Origin: Acanthosepion esculentum
Lineage: Eukaryota; Mollusca; Cephalopoda; Sepiida; Sepiidae
Length of the DNA: 64,000 nucleotides
NCBI GenBank assembly: GCA_964036315.1
Contig: OZ038500.1
Location: 61,704,102-61,768,101 of the forward strand
Direction: 5' to 3'
Below are positions 46,066 to 56,962 of the stretch, piece by piece. The translations under genes and the position numbers were made by a program. The notes below the pieces were generated by a model, which ran no database searches, had not been told where the DNA came from, and saw only the letters and a program-made list of their open reading frames with translations. Numbering within the stretch: position 1 is the first letter of the stretch; each line of letters begins with the position of its first letter.

Positions 46066-46734
46066 ATCCTCTTTTCTTCAAAATTGGCCTTTTTTATAGA
46101 TTTTTTATTTTTTTTGCAAATTAAAAATTGCAGTTACTGATAAACATAAATTTATTGACAAAAAATGTTACAATTATTGTTGGATTTAAAATGAAATAAT
46201 CAGGCTTTTGTTTTTTGTTTTTTCCTTAATCACCCACACATAGTAAGGAAGGTGCTATTTTTATATTTCATCAGATTGAAGGATGTTTTATGGTTGTAAG
46301 ATAGCTTATGCACCTTCTATAGAAACAACATACACTTTCTCTTGGTTGTTTTTCAAATTTGACTCTGGCCCTATACACAATGTTTTTCTCCACGAAGTGA
46401 CTATCAAGAGGACACTTTAGTGTATCTCTACAATAACACTTTTTTTCTTTTATTCAGCATTCTCTTGTTGTGACCCTTGATTATTCTCTCCATGCATGGT
46501 ACAGAAGTGTAGCTTATTTTCACTATATTCTTGTTAAATACTTTATGCGTTATGTAGTTGGGAAGTGCTTGTTTAATAATCTAAGAAAAACCTTAGAAAA
46601 TTTAGATTTCACTTATTTAAAAAGGCAGGGTTTAAACCAAATTATATTTCTTTTAAAATTTTGTTTTCTTTCCCTATTTCTCTCTAGCAGTTCAACTTTT
46701 TCAAAAAAAATCAATTTGATCTTGTGCCACTCAC

Positions 46735-47150
46735 TTCCTTAAGGCTTTCCTCAGAGTTTTCTTTAAATATTTTGATATATGAGGAATTCCTAGACAATCT
46801 ATATTCAATTCCTCTAGGTTCATGCCTTTTCTATAAATACTTCCATAGCAATTGTCCAGATCAACTCTTCACCAGAGTACCCAGATTTTACGAATTTAAA
46901 CACAGTACTAGACTGGTGACAAGGTCTCACAATATAGAGTTGAGTTGGCTAGATGTAATCTTAAGTTCTACGTTGACAGTTTCTTTTCTCACACTTCTCA
47001 CTTGTGGAACTCCCTCCCAGCTCCATGCTTTCCAGCCAACTTTAAACTTCAAAAATTCAAATGCAATATCAACTGCTATCAACTGTCCTCCTGATAACAC
47101 TTCTTTTGTTCTTGATCTTAGCAAAGTTTCTGTTGTTTAATTCTTCTACA
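46735..47150 (+). pseudogene. Decayed carboxy terminus of a CR1/L2-like LINE
   Basis: Recognisable broken peptides are CLFYKYFHSNC, FYEFKHSTRLVTRSHN and, in another frame, a S-H-T-S-H-L-W-N-S-L-P-like stretch. This is the hallmark C-terminal tail of CR1/L2-type reverse transcriptases (..TRLATRSHPF...RFFPRTAHLWNSLP..). It has frameshifts and stops. The same family recurs at 61690-62230, 40660-40985 and 39010-39260. Confidence 0.65.
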
Positions 47151-47729
47151 CACAGTAAACACTTGTGTGATGGTGCCTTTACTGCCTTTTTGGAGTGACA
47201 TCATTTAAAAATAAAAAATATGCTTGATGATTGCACTTGGGTGGTTGGATTTTTAGTTAATGCATGACATGGGGACATTTCAAGATATAATGCATGACAC
47301 GGGAGCAGAGATACAAAATTTAACCTTAGAGATAAAAGTATCAAGTGACTGAACAACTTTGAGTTTCTGAGAAGTTTTTCTTGGAAATTTACTTTGTATT
47401 AGAATCTGGGCTCAGAAATATTATTTTTGACCATGAAGGCCATCCATTTAATGAGTCAGTTGGTAAAACTGATTTGTTGAAAAATGCATGAAGGGGCAAA
47501 AATTTCTCAAAGAATATATCTTAGATGACGGTTCCATCACTTTGTTCAGTTGAGGTATTTGTACTGGGAAGAGTAAAGTGTATGAAACCATGAAGTAAGC
47601 CTAGAAAGAAAAAAAAAACATCACCAATTGCCAAGAAGACTAGTTAGACAAACTGTTGATAAATCATACCTTCGTCTCTTGGAAAAAAGAGAAACAAGAA
47701 AAAGTAGTGTCTGTGAGAAGACAGGTCAC

Positions 47730-48613
47730 TTGCAAGAAGGGAGAGAAAAGAGAACCGCTTGCAAGAAGGGAGAGAAAAGAGAACCGCTTGCAAGAAGGGA
47801 GAGAAAAGAGAACCGCTTGCAAGAAGGGAGAGAAAAGAGAACCGCTTGCAAGAAGGGAGAGAAAAGAGAACCGCTTGCAAGAAGGGAGAGAAAAGAGAAC
47901 CGCTTGCAAGAAGGGAGAGAAAAGAGAACCGCTTGCAAGAAGGGAGAGAAAAGAGAACCGCTTGCAAGAAGGGAGAGAAAAGAGAACCGCTTGCAAGAAG
48001 GGAGAGAAAAGAGAACCGCTTGCAAGAAGGGAGAGAAAAGAGAACCGCTTGCAAGAAGGGAGAGAAAAGAGAACCGCTTGCAAGAAGGGAGAGAAAAGAG
48101 AACCGCTTGCAAGAAGGGAGAGAAAAGAGAACCGCTTGCAAGAAGGGAGAGAAAAGAGAACCGCTTGCAAGAAGGGAGAGAAAAGAGAACCGCTTGCAAG
48201 AAGGGAGAGAAAAGAGAACCGCTTGCAAGAAGGGAGAGAAAAGAGAACCGCTTGCAAGAAGGGAGAGAAAAGAGAACCGCTTGCAAGAAGGGAGAGAAAA
48301 GAGAACCGCTTGCAAGAAGGGAGAGAAAAGAGAACCGCTTGCAAGAAGGGAGAGAAAAGAGAACCGCTTGCAAGAAGGGAGAGAAAAGAGAACCGCTTGC
48401 AAGAAGGGAGAGAAAAGAGAACCGCTTGCAAGAAGGGAGAGAAAAGAGAACCGCTTGCAAGAAGGGAGAGAAAAGAGAACCGCTTGCAAGAAGGGAGAGA
48501 AAAGAGAACCGCTTGCAAGAAGGGAGAGAAAAGAGAACCGCTTGCAAGAAGGGAGAGAAAAGAGAACCGCTTGCAAGAAGGGAGAGAAAAGAGAACCGCT
48601 TGCAAGAAGGGAG
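47730..48613. repeat. 29-bp minisatellite, about 30 near-identical copies
   Basis: The unit is cttgcaagaagggagagaaa followed by agagaaccg. Copies are essentially identical by eye. Because 29 is not a multiple of 3 and the unit has no stop in any reading, all six frames are open for about 300 residues. The plus-strand peptide cycles KENRLQEGREKRTACKKGEK; the minus-strand one cycles SLFSPFLQAVLFSLPSCKRF. The open frames are a consequence of the repeat and no gene is called. Confidence 0.95.
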
Positions 48614-48724
48614 TAAAGAGGGCTGCCCATGATAAGAGAGATGGTAATTTGGTTGCAATACAATATCTTGAAAGAGAATTTAATAACTAAACATCCGTGG
48701 AAAATTGTTAAAAAAATAATTTAC

Positions 48725-48844
48725 CTCTGCCACACATCCAACCTCGGAAAGGTGTATAAGAACAATCACAGGTGTAACTCGAATATCCCTCATAACAAGT
48801 ACCTCCATTAAAGCAAGGATTGCTAGAACATTTACCAATGCAAC
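48725..48844 (-). CDS. Nrx-IV/CNTNAP: Neurexin-IV/CNTNAP-like protein, exon: EGF-like domain
   Basis: A 120-nt exon, phase 1-1 (acceptor TTTTCCAG, donor GTAAAT), that holds one complete EGF-like module: GCIGKCSSNPCFNGGTCYEG, then YSSYTCDCSYTPFRG and WMCGR. Seven cysteines are visible. The first probably bonds with the GCIR cysteine of the preceding LamG domain, as in CNTNAPs; the other six form the EGF fold. There is no calcium-binding D-x-D/N-E signature. The order LamG-EGF-LamG places it as the second EGF of the family. Confidence 0.93.
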
Positions 48845-49214
48845 CTGGAAAAAGAAAAAAAAAAAAAAAAAAGTATTACAACCAATTTGATTTTATTTCT
48901 CCATTGTTCAAAGAAAATCTGACATGACTAACATTCATTTAAAAAAAAGTTAATGTTTCTTTTATTGTACTAAAATTCACCCATTACAAAACTCGAGAGC
49001 CACTCAAGATAGAGGGTTAGTATTAAAATATTGAATGAGGTGTGATATTATTAAATGAGGTGGTGATAGGAAATGAAGATTAAGAGGGTAAGGTGGATAG
49101 ATAACTACTGACCTTTGATCTGAAAAGTTTAAGATTGCAGTATTCAGGAAAGCATCCATATGGGAGCATGTTCTATAAAGTGTCATTTATTGTGAACATA
49201 CTGAAAACATGAGG

Positions 49215-49375
49215 AGCAGAAGTAAAGAGGGTAACACGTGGGTGTCGATGGATGGCAGAACATGGAATGGAAGGGATGGTAAGGAGACAAATATTGCTTA
49301 GAGATACAAAAGATAGGAATTTGTGGAGAGCCATGGTTACCTATGACCTAAAGGAAAAAACTACTAAAGAATTCC
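49215..49375 (+). pseudogene. Decayed LINE C-terminus (third, more diverged fragment)
   Basis: It carries the same degraded peptide as 26860-27013 and 34700-34850 (..LLRDTKDRNLWRAMVTYDLK..). This is the typical carboxy end of a LINE pol protein with an R-D-R-K-L-W-R-A-M-I motif. Frames are broken. Confidence 0.5.
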
Positions 49376-49828
49376 TTGCCATTCGCCTTTGTTAAACAAT
49401 GACAGAATGGACAGATGATGTGCAACAAATTTTAAAAACCCGACTATAACCAGTGGCTAGGGCAGCTAGCCAATCCTTGTCGCAGACACCTGTTCAGGCC
49501 CATTTTGTGTTTGTTCAACACCCAGAGCCCATCTGTGGTTTATACTGCAACTATGCTGAGCAGACCTTAGTTACAGTGTGAGAGTACATAATCTGTCATG
49601 ATCAGCAGTTTGAACAATGCCAGTATGCTCAGAGCCTCAGTATAATGACTTGCACAACCATCAACAACTACCAATCAGTTTCATCACAAGGCATGGGTCA
49701 ATCCATGGTGTGATTTTCAAGCACTTCCCCCACAGTGCCATACACTAGAATTGCCTTCCAAGGCAGATCAGATGAAATCGATCATGGTGCATTTCCAATT
49801 CATGTTTCATGGTCAGAAACCACACAGC

Positions 49829-49867
<39 letters not shown>

Positions 49868-50059
49868 TTAACCCAAATAAATAAATAAACGACTTCCGGT
49901 AAAATAACTGCCAAAATAGACTACCCACAATGCACCACTGACCCATATATATAAATAGCCGAGAAAAATAACAGCACTATGTTCACTTTTATATTTACAC
50001 ATGCTCTATCTCTGATATTGAGCACTTTATCCCATACATATATAGCACATCTTAAGACA

Positions 50060-50091
50060 TATATATATATATAGACATATATATATATATA

Positions 50092-50166
<75 letters not shown>
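50060..50166. repeat. (TA)n with AGACATATATA interruptions
   Basis: Three AGAC interruptions give a higher-order periodicity. The mariner MITE begins at its right end. Confidence 0.94.
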
Positions 50167-50172
<6 letters not shown>

Positions 50173-50398
50173 GGTGACAATAAAGTTACTATACAGTTAC
50201 TTTAAAAAAGAAAAATATTGAAGCAGGTGGCTTGCAGCTCAAATAGTATTGGTAATTAATTTACTATTGTTTACCCTGCCATTTTATGGTTAATAACCAG
50301 AAGCATTTTAATAATACATTTCTGAACTGATGACTAAGTGCTTTGTCTTAATTGCTATTGCAAGTAACTGTATAGTGACTTTATTGCCACCCTGTATA
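50166..50398. mobile_element. Mariner/Tc1-type MITE
   Basis: Terminal inverted repeats of about 37 bp. The left end reads cacagggtgacaataaagtt and the right end, reverse-complemented, reads tacagggtggcaataaagtc; both continue into ACTATACAGTTACTT. TA dinucleotides flank both ends, the duplication expected for Tc1/mariner. There is no transposase frame inside (~230 bp), so it depends on a partner. It sits at the edge of a (TA)n tract. Confidence 0.85.
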
Positions 50399-50514
50399 TA
50401 TCTTTGGTACATGGGTGCACACCCACAATATCAGAGACAGGCACATAGCAACATGTGCACAAATGCACACAAACACAAAAAATACAGAAAAAGAAAGAAA
50501 AAAAAAAAACTTAC

Positions 50515-50553
<39 letters not shown>

Positions 50554-50890
50554 AAAAAATAAAAAAAAACAATTTCTAGTTTTGGTGAACTGATTTAAAA
50601 TCCAACACCACCAAACTGACTTAAAATGCAACAACACCAAATGACAAACATAAATAAAACAGGTGAACAAGCACTCTCTTGTATCTGAACATTGGAGGTG
50701 ATAAGATAATCAAATTTAATTAGATTTATGGTCACCACTTATCCTCAGAGATGCCAATGCATTTTTCTTCATATATAGTTTTGTCTTTCTTTCATTCTAA
50801 TCTGAGGAAGCCAAAGGGAGCAGACACTCATTAAAACATCTATCTAATACATTTTCTACTTTTTCTTTCTCATCACCTTCAAACACACAC

Positions 50891-50892
<2 letters not shown>

Positions 50893-50942
<50 letters not shown>
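50893..50942. repeat. (TA)n microsatellite
   Basis: About 25 units. Smaller tracts lie at 49831-49860, 50522-50550, 51325-51355 and 62703-62726. Confidence 0.95.
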
Positions 50943-50947
<5 letters not shown>

Positions 50948-50999
50948 GTGTATAGGTATGCAGTAATGAAAATAAAAAAAAACACCATGCACACAAAAC

Positions 51000-51270
51000 G
51001 TATTGTACTGATTATACAAAAAGATCAATCCATCAAATGTTCAAACTGTATACACCCCCGTCATTAGCACACTCCTCTTTGCCTGCAAAATGTTATTTAT
51101 AAAAAATTATAATAAATGCATTATAATAAAAATTACGAAAATAAAAATATTAAAAATGAATTAAATGAATTCTAGTATTAAATGAATTCTAGTATTAAAT
51201 GAATCCTAGAACCACTATTGTAATACTGGTAACTGTATACCTAATTTTGAAGCCCCCCCTGTATATCCAT
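51000..51270. repeat. Direct repeat, copy 1
   Basis: Shares several blocks with 51675-51895, including aatcctagaaccactattgt and taaatgaattctagtattaa. A local duplication or two copies of one unknown element. Confidence 0.6.
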
Positions 51271-51320
51271 TTTTCGGGGCCTTTTTCATCATGCTATGCA
51301 CTTTTTAGAAAATGTTTGGC

Positions 51321-51359
<39 letters not shown>

Positions 51360-51674
51360 ATCTCCTGTCATTTTGTTTGTTTGAGGTTACACCAGCTCAG
51401 TTCAGTTCATAAAGCCGAACAGCCAGGCAACCCGCATATATGATTTGATTATAATGGTGAGGGCTTGAGCAGATGCGACCACACCTTTCAGAAGAATCAA
51501 ATACAAAGAACTAGTGCACGTATTGTGCCACAAGGAATCCTAAAGAGCCTCCTCATTTTTTGAATAGAGAGCTGTCCTTCTTCTAGACTGGTCGCCAATC
51601 AAGGCTATAGGACACTCTCTATTCTACTATTTACTCATATGTAGAGACCTATTCACACCTTTCAGAAGGGTATT

Positions 51675-51895
51675 TGCACATATTGTATTGCTTATACGTA
51701 CAATATCAATAATAAACATACCAATCCTTCAAATGAACAAACTGTAAAAAAATGATAATTGTATAATAAAAATTATAAAATTAAAAATGATTTTAATGAA
51801 TTAAATGAATTCTAGTATTAAATGAATCCCAGAACCACTATTGTAATACTAGTAACACTTGTATAATATTTACTGTATATCTACTTTCGCAATCC
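51675..51895. repeat. Direct repeat, copy 2
   Basis: Second copy of the unit at 51000-51270, about 680 bp downstream. It ends near a CCCCTGTATRK word also present at the end of copy 1. Confidence 0.6.
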
Positions 51896-52084
51896 CCTGT
51901 ATGGAAATATTCACTTCCCTTACCCCAAGAAACACAACTGATACTTATTAAAGAGAAGAGTTGCTTCCCTTAGTTCTTCAAATTGAAAATTTTAAGGTGC
52001 AATAAACTGCAGAACACTTATTTTGATTGACCGCGCCACTTTACTGGAGCTGATTTTATAATCTAAAGTAAAATGTAAACAAAC

Positions 52085-52207
52085 CTTCAGACACGCCGTA
52101 AGTGACTTCACCTCTGGATACCATTCCTTTCATATCCAAGAGAACGCCATTAACCATCATACCGCGAATGCAGCCAACAAAACCATCTTGATAACCCACA
52201 GCAGCAC
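52085..52207 (-). CDS. Nrx-IV/CNTNAP: Neurexin-IV/CNTNAP-like protein, exon: end of laminin G domain 3
   Basis: A 123-nt exon, phase 1-1, with acceptor TTTCCAG and donor GTTTGT. It encodes AAVGYQDGFVGCIRGMMVNG followed by LLDMKGMV and ends ..YGVSEG. The G-F-x-G-C-I-R motif is the closing strand of LamG domains; its cysteine normally pairs with one just after the domain. It is separated from the upstream exon by an 8.1-kb intron that holds a complete retrotransposon on the same strand. Confidence 0.92.
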
Positions 52208-52941
52208 CTGGAAACAAGAATGATATTTGTGCAGAAATTAAAATAAATACATCAAGTGTGTTTTATGCAGGTGGAGATAAAAACTGTCCACTTACCATAA
52301 GACTTGCATTCTAACAAGCTCAAGATTAACACTGACTATATACATCCAAGTGTAAGTTCCAGCAGGCATAAACTCAAGGGTTTCAGTTAACGTCCAAGCA
52401 GTGGCACCATACATTAACACTGCCTCGACAGTAGCTCAAAAGAATCTCAACTTGCGGTTGTTTTGTAGATCAGATTTCAAAATTACAACTCTTTTATTAA
52501 AAGGCGCCCAAGGCTTTAGCTATGCGAATTTTCACATCCTTTTCAGAATTTATTTCACTTCCTACATATGTAAAAAAAATTCAACAGATTTTATTGATTC
52601 ACCCGAGACAGTTTGTACTGAACCTATAGATATAATATACACTGTTTAATAAATAGAAACTGGGCATCTCAAATACAGAGTACCCACTTTAATACCATTT
52701 GAAGTAAATTCCCAATTTAAAATTAGATCCATTAAGTCTTTAGAAATAGTGAAATTTCATAAAATCATAATAAATGTACAGATTGGGAACACAGATGAGT
52801 CTTCAATAACATAATGCATAATCCAACAAATGTTTTTCTTAATATATCCCCCTGAAATGTAGGTGGGTTCTTGACCCCACCCAAATATGTTAATTACATA
52901 AGCAATGGACTGTGAGATGATCTTACTAACTGTTGTAACCT

Positions 52942-52954
52942 AGGGAAGGTTACT
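52942..52954. repeat. Target-site duplication, 3' side of LINE
   Basis: The 13-mer agggaaggttact sits directly against the poly(T) (poly(A) of the minus-strand element). Confidence 0.9.
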
Positions 52955-53244
52955 TTTTTTTTTTTTTTTTTTATTAGAAATTAACGGCATATCAACCTAC
53001 AAAGGTTATTTAATGCCTACAAGTTTTTCTGAGAGATTCATATGAAGAGAGTAAGTCTTCATTATTAGTAATCATTTTGCAGAGCAGTTTTCATCGGTTT
53101 GTCCTATAAAGAGGGGCTTTAATGATAGCTAAATGTTGTTGATAATCGCTTTCTTCTAAGATCAGAAGTTGGAGAAACTTATTCCTTTCAATTTAGTTTA
53201 CTAGTTCAGGTAAGGAAACCAATTTAGTAAACTTTTTTTTTTTT
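52955..53244 (-). other. LINE 3' UTR and poly(A) tail
   Basis: A short 3' UTR that ends with the stretch GGTTGATATGCCGTTAAT before the A-tail. The same ending (CATTAAATAACC.. / GGTTGATATG..) is found at the 3' ends of both short derivatives and as scattered fragments near 5460, 9230, 35345 and 60100. It is probably the recognition tail of the element's reverse transcriptase (inference). Confidence 0.75.
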
Positions 53245-56200
53245 TTAAATTTTTCTGAAGATCCCAATTTCTTTAATGAAATTGATGATCTTACTTGGGT
53301 TATTATTTTCAAAAAGATCTTTTAGGTTATCAGATTTGTAGTGTTTACTACGGATTTGTCGGAGATAATGGCAATTTATTAGGATGTTTTTGACTGTACA
53401 AACTTCCTGACATGGGACACATATTGGAGATTCCTCATTTTTTAGAATATGTTGGTGGGTTATGTAAGTATGTCCAATACGGAGTCTGGTTAGAACCACC
53501 TCCTCTTTCCTTATCTTTCTAACGATTGCCGGTCTTCCACCGATGACGGGTTGAATGTTGAATAGTTTATTGTTATCACAGTTGTTCCATAAGTACTGCC
53601 ATTTGTTGTTAATGACCCTGTTTATACAGGGTCTGAAGTCAGTGTGAGGCAACATTACATTAGAGGGAGCTAAGTTTAGGGATTCCTTGGCCATTTTGTC
53701 CGCTTTTCCATTTCCCTGTATGCCAATATGGCTTGGTATCCAGCATAGCACTATTACTCTATCTTTTTCTTTGTAAATGGACTCGAACCTATTCAATAAA
53801 TTATTAATTATGGGGTTTTTCATGTTTTTTTCCCTCAATGCTGTGAGCACAGATAATGAATCTGAAAAAATGATGAATTTATCTGCCTCACTAGATTTAA
53901 TAATATCTAAAGCCAAATGAATGCCTGTGGCTTCTGCACTGAAGATTGAGGCATTGTCGGGTAATCTTTTCTTCATTGTTATGTTGTCAAGAATAGCAGC
54001 ACACCCCACTCTATCTAACATTTTAGAACCGTCTGTGTATATATGCTTATGATTTGGGTGCGCTTGCAGGATATCATGAATTTCTTCCAAATAATTGGAT
54101 AAGGTTGAATTAATTTTGGAATATTTTGTAAGATTTAGTAAAATCGTAGGTAACTTCATTAACCAGGGAGGGTTTTTTGAGTTGGTAGATTTAAGAATAA
54201 TAGTAGGATTTAATTGTGTTTCATTGATTAGCTTTTTCATGTAAAGTCCAAAAGGTTTGATAGTATTTTCTTTTTTATCGAACAGCGATTCATATTTAGT
54301 GTTGAAGGTACAGTGATATGCAGAGTTTGATGGACATGATTTTAGTTTTAAATAATATTGTAAAGCTAATTTTTCACGTCGCAATTTTAAGGGCGCTTCC
54401 TGAGCTTCTGCATATAGACTTTCTACGGGTGATGTTTTGAAAGCCCCCAAAGCCAGTCTTAAACCTGCGTGGTGTATAGGATTGAGGATTTTTAGATAGG
54501 ATTTCCGAGCCAAACCATATATAAAACATCCATAGTCCAATTTGGATCTTATTAGGGCTCTATATAATTTTAGGAGTGATATGCGATCAGCTCCCCAGTC
54601 GGTGTTAGCCACAATCCGTAATAATTGTAATGTTTTGAAACATTTCTGCTTTATGTACTTTATGTGAGGTATGAATGTCAGTTTTTTATCAAAGAATATT
54701 CCCAGAAATTTATGATGATCTGTCATTTCAATTTTGTTCCCTTCCAGTTTCAGGGTTGGGTCATTGTGCATTTTTCTTTGGTTACAGAAATGAATACATT
54801 TTGTCTTGGTTAGAGAGAATTTGAAGCCATTTTCAATGGTCCATTGATTTAATTTATCTAGACACATTTGCAGTTGCCGTTCTGCAGTATGTATGTTCAT
54901 TGATCTGTAGCAAATCAGAAGGTCGTCTACATATAGAGAACCTTCAATGCCTTGATTCAGACTGTTAACTATATCATTTATCTTTATGTTAAAAAGTGTG
55001 ACAGATAAAATACAACCTTGTGGAACTCCTTCTTCTTGGATTTTTGAATCTGAGAGGACTGATCCAATTCTAACTTTGAAGCTTCTATCAGATAAAAAGT
55101 CCTTTATCAAATAAGGCAACCTGCCTTTTAATCCCATATTGTGCAAGTCCATCATTATTCCCTGTCTCCAAGTTGTCTCATAGGCCTTTTCTAAATCAAA
55201 GAAAATGGCTATTGCATGTTGTTTTTTAATAAATGCCTCTCTAATGAAGGTTTCTAGTCTAACGATGTTGTCTATGGTACCTCTTTTATTTCGAAAACCA
55301 CTCTGGAGATTGCTAATTAAACCATTAGTTTCGAGATACCAGTTCAGTCTTTTGTTTATTATTCTTTCTAAGGTTTTGCATACACAACTTGTTAGAGTAA
55401 TAGGTCGAAAGTTTTTGGGATCTGTTTTGTCTTTATCTGGTTTAGGAATAGGAATCACAATAGCTTGTTTCCAGCTATTTGGTAATTTTCCCTTAAACCA
55501 TATCTCGTTGAATACATTTAATAAATATTCTACTGATTTTGAAGGGAGTTGTTTAAGAAATTCATAATGAATTTCATCTGGTCCAGTAGATGTACTATGT
55601 GCTTCCCTTATGGCATTTATGAGTTCCTCTAGAGTAAAAGGCTGATTGTATTCTTCTTTGTTATTTGAATTAAAGTTCAGCCTTTTTTTGTTTTTTTCTC
55701 CATCTTGTCTAATTCTTTGAAATTGTTGCTTATAGTTTTTGCTCGAGGAATTGTTTTTAAAGGTTTCTGCCAGTAAATTTGCTATTTCCTTTTTATGTGT
55801 TATTTTAATATTATTTTGTGAAAGATGATTTAAAGGAGAGGATAGATTTTTACCAGCGATTTTCCTAATCATATTCCAGACTTTTTTTGGTTTCGTATTT
55901 GAATTTATTTTACTTATATAATCTCTCCATGATTTTCTTTTTGCTTCTTTTATAGTTCTTCGTGCTATTGCTCTTTTATGTTTGAATAAATCTAAGTTTT
56001 GAGTTGTTGGTTGAGTATTGAACTTTCTTAATGCTGCTCTACGTAGTCTTATTGCTTTTTTACAATCATTGTTGAACCATGGCCTTTGACATTTGTTTGA
56101 TTCTTTGCTTTTCGGTATGCATTCTCTTACTATTGCCATTAATGTTTCGACAAAATGTTCCATAGATTTTTTCCCATCTTTATCAATGAGTTTTTGATGA

Positions 56201-56919
56201 CACTGTTTTTTATACTCATTCCAATCCACTTTGTTCAGTTTCCATCTGGGTAGATGGATTTCCATAGCTTCTGAAGTATTTAAAATTATTGGGTAGTGAT
56301 CGCTACCCCATGAGTCATCGAGAACTTTCCAATTGTAATCCATAAATATAGCAGGGTCACATAGTGACAGGTCAATTGCTGAGTATGTACCGAATGCTGG
56401 ATGTAAATACGTATTAGACTTGTCATTTAGAAGGCATAAATTGTTGTTGTTAATAACATTTTCCATGTTTGTACCTTTTTTGTTCGTGTTCTTAGAACCC
56501 CATATAATATTGTGACTGTTAAAGTCCCCTAATAATAGGAATGGCCTTGGTAATTGTTCTATTAGTTTATTTAAGGTAGTTTCTTCTATAGGCTCATGCG
56601 GAGGAATGTAAATAGAACAAATGTTTAAAGTTCTATATAGGGTAGCTTTTACAGCTACTGCTTGAAGCTTGGTTTCTAGTGGTATTTTGCTTTGAGGGAT
56701 GTCATTTCTTATTAGAATTGATACACCTCCAGATGCCCTCTGTTGAGCTTCATGTATATAATTATATTGAGAGTAGTTTTTTATTTTTACTTTATCATTT
56801 GCTTTTAAGGAGGTTTCTTGTAGACAAATGACCATGGGTTGATAATTTGTTATAAGTAAGAGTAGATCATTTAAGTTAGCCTTTAATCCTCTACAATTCC
56901 ATTGAATAATGTTTTGCAT
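53245..56919 (-). CDS. LINE ORF2 protein: endonuclease, reverse transcriptase and RNase H
   Basis: 1224 residues, uninterrupted. An APE-type (EEP) endonuclease occupies ~1-215: N8 (QWNCRG), E35 (LQET), SGGVSILIR, GDFN 131-134 and SDH 206-208. The reverse transcriptase covers about 480-745: NFRPITLTS, QSGFRNKRGT, motif A FDLEKAY 574-580, GVPQGCILS from 631, the catalytic YVDD at 663-666, and LGIFFD. RNase H lies at ~958-1080 with D963 (YTDGSK), E996, D1020 (FSDS) and SHIGIQGNGKAD (H1064, D1074). A carboxy cysteine cluster follows (C1167, C1170, C1174, C1183). All catalytic residues are present, so the protein looks functional. It performs target-primed reverse transcription; RNase H would remove the template RNA. 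Its ATG is 43 nt after the ORF1 stop and in another frame, suggesting reinitiation. Confidence 0.95.
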   Translation of the reverse strand: MQNIIQWNCRGLKANLNDLLLLITNYQPMVICLQETSLKANDKVKIKNYSQYNYIHEAQQRASGGVSILIRNDIPQSKIPLETKLQAVAVKATLYRTLNICSIYIPPHEPIEETTLNKLIEQLPRPFLLLGDFNSHNIIWGSKNTNKKGTNMENVINNNNLCLLNDKSNTYLHPAFGTYSAIDLSLCDPAIFMDYNWKVLDDSWGSDHYPIILNTSEAMEIHLPRWKLNKVDWNEYKKQCHQKLIDKDGKKSMEHFVETLMAIVRECIPKSKESNKCQRPWFNNDCKKAIRLRRAALRKFNTQPTTQNLDLFKHKRAIARRTIKEAKRKSWRDYISKINSNTKPKKVWNMIRKIAGKNLSSPLNHLSQNNIKITHKKEIANLLAETFKNNSSSKNYKQQFQRIRQDGEKNKKRLNFNSNNKEEYNQPFTLEELINAIREAHSTSTGPDEIHYEFLKQLPSKSVEYLLNVFNEIWFKGKLPNSWKQAIVIPIPKPDKDKTDPKNFRPITLTSCVCKTLERIINKRLNWYLETNGLISNLQSGFRNKRGTIDNIVRLETFIREAFIKKQHAIAIFFDLEKAYETTWRQGIMMDLHNMGLKGRLPYLIKDFLSDRSFKVRIGSVLSDSKIQEEGVPQGCILSVTLFNIKINDIVNSLNQGIEGSLYVDDLLICYRSMNIHTAERQLQMCLDKLNQWTIENGFKFSLTKTKCIHFCNQRKMHNDPTLKLEGNKIEMTDHHKFLGIFFDKKLTFIPHIKYIKQKCFKTLQLLRIVANTDWGADRISLLKLYRALIRSKLDYGCFIYGLARKSYLKILNPIHHAGLRLALGAFKTSPVESLYAEAQEAPLKLRREKLALQYYLKLKSCPSNSAYHCTFNTKYESLFDKKENTIKPFGLYMKKLINETQLNPTIILKSTNSKNPPWLMKLPTILLNLTKYSKINSTLSNYLEEIHDILQAHPNHKHIYTDGSKMLDRVGCAAILDNITMKKRLPDNASIFSAEATGIHLALDIIKSSEADKFIIFSDSLSVLTALREKNMKNPIINNLLNRFESIYKEKDRVIVLCWIPSHIGIQGNGKADKMAKESLNLAPSNVMLPHTDFRPCINRVINNKWQYLWNNCDNNKLFNIQPVIGGRPAIVRKIRKEEVVLTRLRIGHTYITHQHILKNEESPICVPCQEVCTVKNILINCHYLRQIRSKHYKSDNLKDLFENNNPSKIINFIKEIGIFRKI

Positions 56920-56962
56920 CTTGATTATGTATTAGAAATTGTGTATTTTTTTTTTTTTTTTT

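Larger units (their letters stand above)
43009..48724. other. 5.7-kb intron
   Basis: It holds a SINE (43160-43475), a pogo-type MITE (44790-44944), a (CAAAAA)n stretch (45045-45280), a transposase remnant (45795-46065), a LINE carboxy-end remnant (46735-47150) and a 29-bp minisatellite (47730-48613). 43480-44280 shows nothing recognisable. Confidence 0.65.
48845..52084. other. 3.2-kb intron
   Basis: It contains a decayed LINE-like fragment (49215-49375), (TA)n tracts, a mariner-type MITE (50166-50398), and a pair of similar segments at 51000-51270 and 51675-51895. The stretch 49430-49830 is mixed-composition sequence in which I recognise nothing. Confidence 0.6.

Noticed and set aside
47628..48690. 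Several 285-344-residue open frames on both strands
   Set aside because: All come from one stop-free 29-bp repeat read in six frames; at most one could be real and nothing favours any.
55205..55567. 120-residue plus-strand frame
   Set aside because: Antisense shadow of the LINE reverse transcriptase.
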